This document shows, piece by piece, positions 1-14,000 of a stretch of 42,500 bases of DNA. The stretch's first letter is position 1; each line of letters opens with the position of its first letter. The notes beneath the pieces were generated by a model. The model was not told the DNA's origin. It worked only from the letters and a program-made list of their open reading frames with translations, and ran no database searches. The position numbers and the translations under genes are program-made. Origin of the DNA: Chromera velia. Its lineage: Eukaryota; Sar; Chromeraceae. The DNA lies in the NCBI GenBank assembly GCA_018398765.1, contig JAHBMJ010004788.1:5001-47500 (forward strand), written 5' to 3'.

Positions 1-21
1 TTCTCTTTACCACATTTGCAG

Positions 22-1979
22 GAAAGGCGTGTGACAGCGCTGTGTGGACGATCGCTAACGGGTTCTCGGAGTTCATCGGAAACGACGGGACTGACGACTA
101 CAATCTGCTGACAGGCACACCCAACTACCCAGCGTCTGTCGCGTACCAATGCAACTACGGGTACTACATGGAGGCCACAAACGGCAACTACACGCTCACA
201 GACGGTGTACTGGTCAGTTGAAAGTATGGTCTGAACAATCGAAACCATCGTTCCTTTCGTGCGACTTGATCCGCCAGGTAATTAAGTCATAAGAGAACTC
301 GAGAACTTCCGATCAATTACACAAAAAGACTTATCTGGCCGCGTCTCTCAATTGGCTACCGCTTTGCTCATCAATTTGGAACTTTCGATCGCATGGCGTG
401 TCATTCTATTCATCTTGGTTCCTTCCTTGCTTCTTTTGCATGTGCGTCCCGTTCCGTTCCGTTCCGTTCAACCGTTGAACCTTTTGCAGACGGACGTCTG
501 TGAGGTGAAGGAGACAACTGTCGGATCGGGAGTCTGGACGGCCACGTGGAGGTTCAAGGACAGCGGGGCGGGGATGACGGCACCCAACTGCATACGTAAG
601 CTGCAAAGCAATGAGAGATTTTTGCGATTTGTTGGTACTCGTGGGCACGGATGGGAGAATTCGCATAGTCAGGGAGAGAGGCAGCAAAGAAAGGAGGCAG
701 AGGAAAATGGAGGAGACGTTCAGCGCGGCGTAGTGGATAGCAGGAAAGAGGAACAGAAGGGGATATGTGTCGAGTGTGACATTAAGGATTACCAATTCGT
801 AGCTGCACGATCAAGTTCTTCAACCGGGTAGATCCTTTTACTCTTCTGCATGCCTGATTTCTTTCAGGTGCGACGTGTCAGAACACCACCACCGCGATGA
901 TCCCTGCGAACGGGCAGGCCACTGCCAGAGACTACAGCGGGAAACTGGATGCAACCACGATGCCATCAACATTGACGTACACGTGCAATGACGGGTACCA
1001 GATGACCAGCGGCAACACGGCTTTGTACACCGTCTCTGACAATCGATTTGTCAGTCGTTTGACCTTTCCTTTCTTTCGATCCTTGCTCTCCGACTCCATG
1101 CATGTCTCCCTGTTTTTCAATAAGACTGTACATACTTAAACGTACACTCCAAAAGATGCTTTTTTTTATTCTTTGACCCTCCATAGAATCCAATCTATGG
1201 CGGAACAAACAAAACCAAATGGGGCGAAGAGAACGAATGAACAATATTGCCATCAAGCGTTTTCTGTCATGTCACTATTGGATAGATGTTTCTTGTCTTT
1301 GCATTTTCGCGTAACTTCTTCCACGCAGGTTGACGTCTGCAAGCCGATCCAAGCAGAGAGCACGAGTGTCAATGCCACGCCCTCAGGCAACTGGGCGACA
1401 ATCACCAGCAGCAACACTGCCGACATCCCCGTATGTACAGGTGTGTTCTGTTCAACCTCCAAGATGCCTTTTCTTTCTTCTACCACCAACGCAAGCGAAG
1501 CGGGTGTTTGATGTCCAAAATACAAACAGAAAAAACAAACTTAAGGGATTTCGAGGGACCCAAAGAATGATCAAACCTGTTGAGTTCACAATAGCATGTA
1601 GAGACAAACCCAAAAGCAAGAATTGGTACACGGTCCCCCTGAAATGAAAAGTCTCCGGCATGCACTACCGCATTCCAACAACCATCTCTCCAGAAGATGC
1701 TTCCTTCCCCAAGACAAAATTGCTTCATATATCTTGTCTTTGCCTGCAGCGATCTCGTGCCCTCAGGACATTCCCACTCCAGCAAACGGCCAATTGAACT
1801 ACCTGAGCTTGGGGAACCCCCCCGAACAGGTTGTCTGGAGCTGCAACCCTGGGTACAATCTGACCGTCAAGGAGACCGGACACACACCCGTGGGCAACAC
1901 ACTGACGCTCAACTGCACACAGAAAGAGCTGGCCTCCTACTGGTATATTTATGCAGCCCCAGAATGCATTGGTGGGTAG

Positions 1980-2021
<42 letters not shown>

Positions 2022-5000
2022 TTGATTTCGTATCCTTCCCTACTTTTACTCATCTATTCAGACGCTTTGACAGTTGGCGGACCGTCTCCGTACTATTTTT
2101 CCGTCAAAAGCAAAAAGCTTGTTTTCGATTGCTTTTGTTGAAACGAGAGATTTCTGTTATGTCGCTTGAAACAATTCAAGAGCCCACTGAGGGCCCAGAA
2201 AACATAAGCAAGTCCCACAATTGTGCAAGGGGGGGTGGCGGGAATCTTTAAGTTCTCTACGTCCTGTTTCTCCATTTTCTCAATTGCTATTGCTTCCTCT
2301 TGCGAATTCAATTATTTGCTTGCAGCTGTGGACTGCTCCACGCCCCAAACATTTGCACCGACAAACGGAGTCATGTCCCCAACCGCAGCAAGGCAGAAAA
2401 CGGTGCCAAGCTCAGAATGGCAAACAGACGACTCAGTGACCTTCACTTGCAACGATGGGTACATCCAGACGGGCCCCGGCAACGATACGTGCCGTGGCGT
2501 GTCTCCAAACTCAAGCGCCATCACCCAGTGGCAATACTACAACCAGACTTTCTGCAACGGTAAATCAATAGCTTGCTCATGCATAGAGTAGAACTCTTCT
2601 TGTGTATCGCTGGCCCGACTTTTTCTCTCGATTGACAGCCGGTAGGTCCAGCTGACCGTTTGATCTCAGCACAAATCTCTGTCTGTCTGTCTGTCTGTAT
2701 TTCTATCTACGTATCTGCCTGCATGTCTGTCAGTTTCGATGCCTGTGTGAAGGGGAAAAAAGGGGGGGGGGGGACCAAACAGTCTTGTCTGCACGTCAAA
2801 TTGTCTGACTGACTCTTGGTACCATCATCTCAAAGGTCTCATTCGACTCAAGACTGAGAGCTGGGCACAATTACAGTAATGGAGTGCCGTCCCATTTCCT
2901 TTTATCTTCTTTTCTTTTCTCCCTTACTCTCTGCAGAGGCCCCGTGCTCCTCTGCCCCCAACGGTAACGTGAGTCTGAACTACACCCCCACGGCCCCCAC
3001 GTACGGGTTGATGACCCCCTCCTCTCCCCCCAACGGGATTCACTGGGTGATGGGGGACTCTGTCAACTTCACCTGTAACAGCGGGTATACTCTGCAGGGT
3101 CAGTCCGTCCGTGTGTGTGTGTGTCTGTGTGAGTGTATGTGTTTGTGTGTGAGTGTGTTTGTGTGTGTCCGGGGTGGGGTGGGTGGGGTGCGGGGGGGAT
3201 AGGGAATGGGTAGGGGGCGGTCCAGATTTCATCCTCCCTCCCTTTCAGGGAATCAATCCGTTGATGACTCGGTGAACGCTGGGGGATTCTGTTTTGCCTG
3301 CCTCTCAGCATTTCGGTTCACAACAGATAGAACAGAGGAAGCGTTTTTGTTGCATCTACTCAATAAAAGTGACGCTGCTCATGCGTGTGCGCTGATCACT
3401 CTCCTTTACCTGTTTTTGCCCATTGTTTTGTCCCGACAGGAGATTCATCGGCACGTTGCGCCGCTGTGACGAACACAACTCCTGGAGAAGCGTACTGGGT
3501 CCCCATCACCACACCCGCTTGTATCGGTGAGGAAGTGCGAATGTGGGAGTGAGTGAGGGCAGGAGGAAGGGGGCCATGAAATAAGTGATCTAGTAGTGCT
3601 TGAAAAATAATTTTTCTTTTCTCTGAGATCGATGAATGCTTCCCAAAAGAAAGAGCAGAATCAAGAATCGTCAAGAAAGAAGCACACATGAGGGATCCCC
3701 ATGACAGAGAGTTGTCGATCGAGACAGAGAAATGGAAAGGAACAGAACAGGGGAAGCTCGCGAAACGGATTATCTCTCTTGCGGTTCTCGTTGATCCCTC
3801 TACCCCTAAATGTCCTCTCTCTTTTCTTCGCCTGTTTGTTTTCCTATCCTCTCCCTCCATTCTTCTGGCACTCACTTATTTTTCTGTTTTCTGTTAGCCC
3901 GTTCCCTTCTCTTGTCTCGTCGACTTGCGACGTCTCTCCCTTATTTGCTCGAATTTCTTCCTTCGTTCCCCTTTTCCTCGTTTGTTCTCGGGTACCGACA
4001 CTCCTCTCATCAGACATTGCTATATGACCAGTACTTTACGGAAGTCTTGTTCTTTTACGTCCAATATTTGCAATTTCTTTGAGTTTTTCGTTTCGCATGC
4101 AGCCTCGCCGTGCACAGGGAACCCCGCGAATGCCCCAGACTTCGGAACACGCTCCACTGTCAGTCAGCCTCTCTCTCTCTTCCTCTCTCTCTCAACCTGC
4201 ACAGATGAATGTTCATCCATACAAGTACCGGACAGTGAAGCAGGGTCGAGAGGCTGAGGGCTCCGTTGCTGCATTTGACACATCTTCTCTGTCCTGCTGT
4301 TGTCTGCTCCTTGTGTATGCGTGTTGCTCGCTTTTTTGCGTGTGCGGTTTCGTGCGTTTCTAGTTTCCCTGCTCACTCTGGTTGGCATCCACCCTCCTGC
4401 TACTTTCAAGTGGTGGCTATGACAGCTGGTACAAAAGACTGCGTGGGGGGAAAGGGAAGAGAAAACAAATTTCATGCAGAGGCCTCATTGCTTTTCGTGT
4501 TCATCGGCCGGAAAGGGCCCTTCCACCCTCAGCAGTTTTCCCCCTTATCCATCCTCTTCTTTACCGTTCCATCCTTTGCCTGCGCAGGTCTATGAAGCAA
4601 GGCTAGCCAACATGAGCTCGGCCAGTTGGTACCAACTTCAGTCGGTTGTCTTCGAGTGTCCCTCCAACTACCTGCTGACGGGTGTGACCAGCCAGACCTG
4701 CCCTTCTACGGGCGCGTGGGTGGATCCGTACCCCTACAGACCCTCCTGTGCACGTGAGTTGAGTTCACCCATCGGTGTTCGGATATCTTTCATGATTACG
4801 GCGTGTCTTCCCAATCATGCAAGGCTGGAAGGAACCGAAAGTTGTTCTTAAACCTTTTCAAGGGAAAATCTCTGGCACTTGCACTGGCATTGGCACTGGC
4901 ACTGGCTCTATCTCACATGATGGAAAAAGGAACGTCTGGCTTATGAGTCAATGTGACACAAAGCGAGCTAAACCGTCCACGAGAATTTCGTGTCCCCCCG

Positions 5001-8000
5001 ATGGGAACACCCACTTCGCTTTGTCCTCTTTCTTCCTTCCCTACTTCTGCTACATCAATAGATCGAAAGTCTGTGCCGCAGGTGATGCCGTGCGGTCGTC
5101 CTCTCCAGATGTACATTGATTTGTTGTGCCTAGCGAATGTCCTTTTGTTTTTGAGGCGAACAATCAAATCAGCTTGTCAGATGCTGAACAGAAAGACAAA
5201 GAAGGAGGCATGAGGTCTTGCACGGATCCTCCCTCCCTGCAGCTCTACGGCTCTACGGCCCGACAGCCTACATTGGCCGCTGTGTGCCTCTGGAGTTGGT
5301 TCTGGTAGCCCAAGGCCTGGGTCTGCAGAACGGGTTCCAGTCTATTTTGTGGACGGTGGCGTGCACTCTGGATTCAGCCACTGGGACTTCCGTGGATTGT
5401 GGGGGTACACTCACGGGGGCAGTGTCACAAAGCAGTGGAAAGTTTATTCTGCTCATCGACGCATCCACCATGGAAAACGTCATGAACGCCCTGCCCGGAA
5501 ACAAGGTCGGCTGATTCTCTCTCAGGGTGCCGATGAGAGCCTTTTCTGGTTGTCTGTCCACTTTTCCTGTTCCAACGTCTTGACCAAAACGTTTTGATGG
5601 CGGCTTTGACTGTCCTGGCTGAACATCCAAACGAATATCACCATCTCCTTTGAAACTTTTCGGGATCTGTTTCTCGATCTCTGTTGGTCTATACGTTCGC
5701 GTGCATGCTTCCTTTTTTGGGTCTAAAAGCCACACCTCCTTTCATTGGCGGATCTTGAGCGCAGATCTGTGCCTCGTCTTGTTTCGCAGATTGCAAAGAG
5801 ATGGCGGCAGAGTCTGCTGACACACAGGCTGCTTGACGCTCTTTTATGCCCCCCTACCTGTCTTTGTGTTTGCGTGCAGGTGTTTGCCACATTTTCTGCG
5901 GCGGTCGTGACGACAGAAGGAGGCAACGGAACCATTTCCAGAACGGTGGAGCTCCAACCTGGAGCAAGGGTGCCCGCCCTCTCTTTAAGAAGTGGACTGG
6001 GGGGACTCGCAGGGTCCGACGACATTACAGCTAATTTTGTGAACACGTTGAGAGTACGGCTCGATGTCAGGCATCCAGACAGCACTGCAGGGTCTTCCTG
6101 CACAAGTCTGGCAGACAAGAGCCCTCCTTCAATCAGTTGGTCCCTCTCTGGAGGAGGACACGACCTCACTTCCCGACTTGCACCCTCTTCTCTGAACTCT
6201 CTGGACGTTGTCGCTGCTCCGGGCACTCTTCCTCCAAGCACACAAATCGTCTTCAAAGCGACAGTCGAATCTCCAGGTTTCTACTCCCACTCCGCTAGCA
6301 TCACCGTCACAGTCCCCACATTCTCCCCCCAAGCACCTAATATCACTCTCGCAGCACCACAGAAACCACTGGCAGCTGCAGAGTGCGCCATCGCCGTGGA
6401 TGCCACTGGAACGACCGACCCAAATGAGGTCATGACTCTGGTCTCCCGCTCTCTGTCTTATTCCTGGACGTGTGCCGAGACGAGCACAGGGACCGATGTT
6501 GGCTGTGGACTCACTTTCTCTCCTTCTGGAGATTACTTCCTCATTCCTGCCAATGCCCTCACGGAAGGCAAAAAGTACAGATTCGATGCGACGGTAACTG
6601 CCACGGTCTCCTTCGACCTTTTTGGAACAAGCGGCAGCACCAGCGGAACAAAGTCAATCGTGGTAGAGCCCTCGTCCCTGAGTGCCGGCACCGGGGTTGG
6701 TTCTATGACCGCACGGTTGAGGCTGCCGACAGGGGTGAGGTCACTGGACGGGGACATGAATGGGCGACTGAATCCGACCCAGGTCTGGCAGGTTTCGTCC
6801 TCTACGGCCATGCAGGTGGAAATGACTCTGATCGTTCCTGACGGCAACTCTGCCTGCACGGTGAGTCAGTCGGTGAGCGAGTGAGTGAGTGGGTACGTGG
6901 GCAGGTGGATGGGCGGTTGGTTGATCAGAATGACAGCCCTACCTGTTCTTGGCTCCGCGCTTGATTCGCGGTTTCCCTTCATATCGCTTGACACTTTGCC
7001 TCCCCTCTCTCTCCTCTCTGTGTGTGTATCTGCCTGCAGCCCTCCAGGAGTCCCCAAGTGGAGGTCCTCATCGCGGCCTCTACTTATACCTCCACATCGG
7101 GTCTCGCTCTGAGCATTCACGATGACTACACGACTGCAATCACCAACAGCGAGCTCCAGAGGTCCATCATTCCGATCTCTCTCACAGACACAGGAGCAGG
7201 GAGCTCTGCCGCCCTCTCGGGGTCATCCGTCTCCGTCCTCACGGGAACCTTCCCGGCAGTCGCACTGGCAGCAGTCACCACCGCGCCCTTCCTCTTCCTT
7301 GCTGCTTCTCTCCGACCCGATCAACAGCTCTCGGGAAGTTCTTACTCATGGACGACCTTCGGCCTTTCCACTGGCGTCGGCCTGGTGCAGGCAGACACAG
7401 CGCCCAAAAACGGTCAGCTGCTCATTCTTGATTCCACATGAAAGTCTTGTGCTTTAGTAGTTGGAGAAGGGACCACAGGGAGTCAGATGTGGTTTGAGTG
7501 GGCGTATTTGAGCGGGATCTATCTCTTTATTCAAGATTCATGTTTTTTGCAATGTCACAGCTTATCAGCCCACGCGCCTCCGAAATTACTGGATGCACTC
7601 AACCCGTCAGAGCTGACGGGAAAGTAAAGTAGCTGTCTTCACTGATGAGTGCCTGCACTGATGCCCACGCCTGTCCCCCTCGTGTCGCTGAGCCCTTCCC
7701 TCCCTCCTTCCATGCAGGGCGCATTGAGGTCAGCCCAACGTCTGGGACGGCTCTGTTGACAACATTCAGCGCAGTGCAGAACTGGGTGGAGGACGACCGC
7801 TGGCCCCTTCTCTTCAAAATGGAATACGAGGACGCAGACGGCAAAGTCTCGGGGTCGATTCACGAAGAGAGGAGGGATCCATCTGCCTCATTTGTATTAC
7901 CTCCGGTCAGCACACATGCAGTATTTGTATTTTATCTTTCTCCAACAGGGAGGGGTAGAAACGGATCACTTTCCTAAAGACAAAAGCCAAGAAAAGAAAA

Positions 8001-11000
8001 AAGGCGGAACAAAATGAATTTGGAATAAGGTTTGACGCGAAGAATTCTTTCAATCGAGTTGTTCAGCGACACAGAAGTCCTCTCTAGCGAATGCCCCTGC
8101 CCAGGTTACTCTAGAGTGGCGGTTGCATGTTCTTTGCACTTCGCTGGCTGTGCTTTTCTCTCTGTAGGGCAGCTCATTTTTCCCGATGCTCATGCTTGGA
8201 CTATGAGATATCTCTCATTCGTTCTCTTCGCTCACTCCCTCACCCGTGCGTGCAGCCTTCCTCCGGCAGCTTCTTCAAACTGAAGGGAACCGCCACAGAC
8301 CCTTTGGGAGTGGCAACGAGCGTGACGTCTGAGGCAATTTCTGTGTCGGGGAGCTCGATCAGTAGTGGGAACCTTCTTGACTACGCCAAGAATCTGAAAA
8401 CGCTCCTGAGCTCTCTGAGCGACTCCGAGATCCTCTATGCGGTCTCTCTGTTGGGCTCTCCAGTGGCGGAACTCGAGGACTTCCTCGACGCGCAGACTTC
8501 TGTGGCAGCAGACGCCACATTCACGGTCTATAACGAGTTGGACGTCAGTCAGTCACGGTGTCTTTTCTTTTTAATTGTCCAATCTCAACGTGCACACCAA
8601 GTGTTTGCATCAGAATATGGCGGTAATCATGATACGAACTAATAAGAGGAAGCGGAGTCACGACACCCAATTTTAATCGCAGACAAAATGACGCTACCTT
8701 CCTTTAAGACCCTCTCAAAATTGATGTATATTATTTCTTGCATTGAGAGACCAATTCTACAAGCAAGCCTCTGGGCATCTCCTCATTGAAAACGGTTGTC
8801 GGCATTTCTCTCTCAACCGTTCCGTGTCCTGCAGGAGATTGCGGACATTCTCACGGAGGCGACAGAGGAGGTCACTGACCGCTGCATCTCTGCCCTCACT
8901 CAGCGAGTGTCTTCTGAGGCCGATGCGAGCAGCTCTGCAACAGCCAACACAACTGCAGGTGTGTGTCGAGATGATTGATTTTTCAAGGGTTTCAGAAGCG
9001 AGCTATTGTTCCGTTTGTTGCTCTTTGTCCTTTTGTTGAGGTGTGCACGTATCATCTCCAGATACATATCGAAAGGTGTGATCAGACGCTTTTGTTCGTT
9101 CCTCTGTGTGTGCCTCAGACGACGAGACAATGGACGCCGGGAAGATTGCACTGCACGGGGAGGCGTTTGCTTCCACAGCTTCTGTGCACAGGATTGCGGG
9201 GAAGTTCGCAGTCAGAGGCAGCGAGGCCTCGTCGAATTCTGCCGTCGAGAGGAGAGAGGAGGAGGAGGGGGTCATCATGCACCGCCTCTCGCAAGCTGGA
9301 AGGGTCCGTCAGTCAGTCCGTCAGTCAGCCAACCTGTGAGCCCAAGCAAGAGTGGCTGTATGGCTGACCAAATCAATAGGAAAGTGGGTGTGCGAGCGAA
9401 TGAGGTGCTTGTGTTCCTGTCATCTATGGATGCGATGGGTCAGATAGATGGGCAGCTACTTGCTTGTATACATATGAATAACCTGATGATTGAATGTGTG
9501 CAGGTTGGAGAAAACCTCCAGAAGTCGATGTTTTGTTCTCGAATGAGCACCGCCACCCTCTCGGACACAGCAGCCGCCGCCAGTTACGCGAATGCCCTGA
9601 GTGAGGCTGCGGGGCTGGTGACTCTCATGGCCCAAAGAGACGCCGTTGTTGACCTGACACGCACAGAGAAGGAAAGAGTGCAAGCATTCCCGTTGGAACA
9701 GGCAGCGATTGAGGCTGCACAACAGACAGTGGACACGGCGCAAGCGCTGGGTGAGTTTGTCTGGAGTCTTTCACATCTTGAATATGGTTTCTCGCAAACA
9801 ACCTCTTTGCTGTCTCATCGAATCTTCAATCGGTTTCGATTTTGCCTGACTACCCTTCTTTGCACATCTCTCCTTCTGCAGCCCTCCTTGCGGTGAAGGA
9901 CGCTGCTGTTGGCACTGTGGTGGAAGTGACAGGCGGAAATGTGACAGTCGGAGCGCTGACGATCACGCCAGCCACAGTGATGAACGAGGCTGTGACTCTG
10001 TCCGCTGGTTCCACCAAATTTGGACTTCCTTCTCTGAGCAGTCTGAACTCTGACGGTGAACTGGTCGGCCTGCCCTCCTCTGTGGCATGGCTGGAGAGCA
10101 GCTGCAACACGACTGAGCAGAGAGCAGCGAGTGGCGTCACCCTCTCGAGTGCCTCTTTCACCCAGAGTCCGTTTGCCTCCTTGCGAAACTCGAGATTTGC
10201 GGGGGCCGCCCCCTCCTCGAGTGGCCTGTCTGTTGTCCAGTGTAACCGCGTTGTCCCTGTGGAGAACCTGGAGATTCCCGTCGAAGTCGCGATGCCGATT
10301 GCAGAGACAGACAGACCGTCAACGAAGAACGTGGAGGCCAGAAACCCCATGGGAGGGCCCACGCTGGCCACTGGACGAGTCGCGTGTTCTTTCTGGAACT
10401 CGACGACCTTCGACTGGGAGCAGGAAGGTAGGCCCGGCCCATGCAGCATGACGGGGAAGAAGACTGACTATCCACATTAATCCTGCATGTTTGCATCTGC
10501 AGTCCTATTCGAATGATGTAAAAGGAAAGTGGTACTAAGTGAGTCAGGGAGATGTTCTTGGAATCATATTTCTGCGCGCTGCTTGCTTGAGGAAGCGAAT
10601 GACGTCCCGGATTTCCCGCAGACATTTTGTTTTGTTCCGCTTTCTTTGGTACCCCGTCCCGATCGGCCGTGCTTGGTCTTCAGACTGAGTTGACTCAAAG
10701 GGCGTCCATTTATGCGCTTCTCGCTCGCATGTTTGATCGTTGAATCAGATACCTTGAACAAACGCATGTTTTTTCTCTCTGCTGTGCAGGGTGCGAACAG
10801 GGCAAGTTGACGAATTCCACCCACATGCAGTGCCTCTGCACCCACTTGACAGTCTTCAGTAGTGCCTACAAAGTCGACCAGCTAGCCCCCTCCAGCAGAT
10901 ACCTGGAGGCCGGGTGGAGTCACCACAACCCTGTTCTCTGGATCGTCTTCTGCCTGGTCCTTTTGGGATCTGTCCTGGCGATAGTGTCAGTCTGCATTCG

Positions 11001-14000
11001 TCATCTCCAATTTGGTTGAATTAATGCATGCAATTTCCGAGTACGTGCAAGTTTTGTCTACTCGAAAGCTGGTGTGGCGTGTTCATTTCATTTCTACATG
11101 CAAAATGGGCGTTCTGACTCTTCCTTTTGGATTGTATTGTGCGAAGGAGAATACTAATCATACTTGGAAGACACACTTTCGTCCTGCGCTAACTTCCAGT
11201 ATCAGACTTTGGCACTTGTGCTGGGGGGCTTGTGTGTGCAGGGCCTGTATTTTGGACAGCAAGGACCACCACAGGGACCAGTACCTGAAGGCAGTTTTCC
11301 TGTCTCCTGAACGCCTCGTGCGGAGAATTTCCACAGGTGAACAGGAAAAGATGAAAGGTTTAATTGTGATGTCATGACAATCAAATTGTCTTTCCATTCA
11401 GAGTGCATCAAAACTGGCACAGGTCTAATTCTACTGAAAAAGATTCTTGATGCTGACTGAACGCAATCATTCCTGCATTCATCATTCAGAGCCTCATGTG
11501 TCTTTTCCCTCAGTCGTTTTGTTTCTATGTGACACTGTCTGAAAGCTTGCGTGTGCCCATGGATGGCGTGCATCATCTTGCTAACGAGAGACGTCCTTGC
11601 TCTTGCAGGCAAACCCCTCCAGTTCCGTTGGCGTCTCCTCCGGATTTTCCTTTTGGGCCCTTGCGCTGGCCGTGTTGTGCGCACCTGGTGGGCGTGTGCG
11701 CGACGGAAGGCCAGTCCGGGAAGACGAGCGAGGGCAGATGCCGAAGAGGCGCCACGCGTTGCGACCCTCGCGATGCATGTGCTGTTCAGCCAGGGTCTGC
11801 AGAAGTCAGGGTCGACACCCCACAGGGCGGTGCGGCACATGATCCAGACAGGCCAGCTGCCCCTGTCGATTTACATCCACCTGCTTCGACTGAAAAGGTT
11901 TGCCCGAACGCTGGCGGTGCGAATCGAACGAATTCGACGCGGCGGGCAGATACTCACGGTCCCTAATCTGAAGCATTTTCCCTTAACAAACAGCGTCTTC
12001 AGGCCGTACAAGTGCCTCATGTGGACCCGTGCCATCGCTGCAGACGTGGATGCCCTCCCAGCTCTTGACGAGGGCCTGCAGCGACTCGACATTGAAAGCC
12101 CTGAGGGGAATGTCGATGCCGTCAGTCTGTACCTGACTAGGTCCACCATCCTCATGGGGCACGAAAAAGCAAGAAGGATACGGGCGAAAAAGACACCCCC
12201 TGAGCTCAAGTGGCCGGGCCTCGGGCTGCCGTTCCGCGATGTGGCAGCGTCTACTGACGAGGTGACAGAAGTAACGCTGGAGGTGGACGGTGCTTTGAGG
12301 GGTGGGGAGGAAAACGAGGATGAGGAGGAGGAAAACGGGGAAGTAGGAGGCCCAGTGGAACAGACGTTCTACTGTTTAATCGTTCAGGTAAGTGAACAGT
12401 TGAAGACAAAGATCCGTAAATCGGCTTTTTTGCAAAGGGGTCTCTTTGTTGATGTGTTTGCTCGAAGAATAAGTTCATTTAAGCCGTCTCCATGCAACAT
12501 TGACGCAGCTCGTCCTTCTGCTTGATCGATTCTCCGTATCTTTACAAGATTCTGATCGTCTGTTTGAATGCAGGCGGAGACAGAGATGCTTGCCGACGAC
12601 GGCACAGAGCGGGGAGGCGACACACGTCCCCTTGGAGCAGAGGGAGACGTCACTGCTTTGAGAAGACGGTTCAGGAAAGAGGGAGGCATGCTGGCTCTCC
12701 AGCTCGTTCTCTACTTTCCCGTCCGAGAGGATGCAGAGGAAGTTCTGCGCACCCTTACGGAGGAACTCTCAGGACTCTACGGACCCTCTCCCGACCCTCC
12801 ACCCGTGGTCAACAGTCCAGAATTTGAAAGGGCAGCAAATGCCTTTTGGGACCGCTGGCTTGCTTTTGTGCCCGTTGAGTCGTTGGCTTTGTCTTTCAAG
12901 GAAAAGAAAAAAGAGGTCGCGGATCCGAGTGACAACACAACGGAAGGGGCGAGCAGACCCGGGGTTGCTTCTTCTTCGAGAAACGCTCCCAGCGAGACTC
13001 AGGATGGGGCCGCCTCCTCGTTGGCCATTCCGTCGTCGGCAGCAAATCCTGCAGGTGGTGCGGTCGGGCAGGCGGGAGTCTTTGGGGGTAAAGCTGCTCC
13101 GTCTGCGGTTGTGCGTGTGGAGCAGGCGGTCCCTCAAGTTCAGGTGGAGAGGTTCTTTGCGGCCATTCAGGTGTCAGACACTAGCGTGAAGGAGAACGAC
13201 CCTTTGCCGCCCTCCATTGCCTCTGCAGAAGGGGAAGAGTTCGTGCACGACAAGCACTCAAGGACTGCAGGTGTGTATGCTTTATTCGCCTGTCTTCCAC
13301 GCATGCGTTTTTGTCCGTGTCTAAGTGTTGACACCTGGTGTAGCCTTTCGGATGAAATATGTTTGAGGATACTTAGACTCTAAGAGTTGCTCTGTACACT
13401 GACAGCTCTGAATGTGAGTAAGCAGCCTTGCTTCTATGAAGGAATGCGAATTTGATGTTGAGTGAAGCAACCATTCAAACGGAAGATGGCAATGCTTTCT
13501 TGACGCTTGCTCTGCTGCATCGGTGATGTCAGGCCTGCAAAGAGTCTGCATCTCTCTTGAGAGAAGAGTCATCGTCTAGACTGAAACGGAAAGCCTGAAA
13601 GCATGATTGCCAGGTGTAAAGCAAGCAAGTGAGGAAGGGTGCAAGGATGCGCAGGAGTTTTTGCAACGGCATATTTGCGCCTTTGTCAGGCCATTTCCGA
13701 TACGCTGAAAGAAATGTTTCCTTTGTGTGCTTGTTCCGCAACCCTTGCGTACATTTCGGGTCGCAGAATCGCTCCCGTGGCTTCTGGTGACCAACGTCGG
13801 TCTGTTGCTAGACTATTCCGAGGGGGAGTGGAAGGAGGGGGACGAGGTGGACTTACGAGAGTGGAAGGGCGACGGTGTGTTGTTCCCAGAAATGACCTTC
13901 ATCCCCCAAGGAAGCACGAGAAAGGCACTCGTGAGCGCCCCCGAGTTAGACGACACAGAAGTTCTGGTCGATCAGGGGGACCTCGAGAAGGGGGGGGCTT

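Larger units (their letters stand above)
22..4753 (+). other. Six CCP/sushi-like modules (exons 1-10)
   Basis: Exons: 22-212, 490-595, 868-1049, 1329-1440, 1750-1971, 2326-2559, 2937-3098, 3440-3526, 4103-4158, 4588-4753. Each module is about 60-100 residues with the CCP signature: an early Cys, a central [TW]-x-C-N-x-GY motif (TYTCNDGY, VWSCNPGY, FTCNDGY, FTCNSGY), then later cysteines and a closing Cys. Modules are exons 1+2, 3+4, 5, 6, 7+8 and 9+10. Every module begins and ends at a phase-1 intron; introns inside modules are mostly phase 0. CCP domains usually mediate extracellular protein or glycan binding. Many N-x-S/T sequons fit an extracellular location. Introns in this stretch hold CT, TCTG and TG tracts. 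Confidence 0.75.

Noticed and set aside
4985..5040. Cys-Pro-Pro-Asp-Gly reading between CCP 6 and the REJ region
   Set aside because: No phase-compatible acceptor and donor; exon 10 to exon 11 already joins in phase 1.
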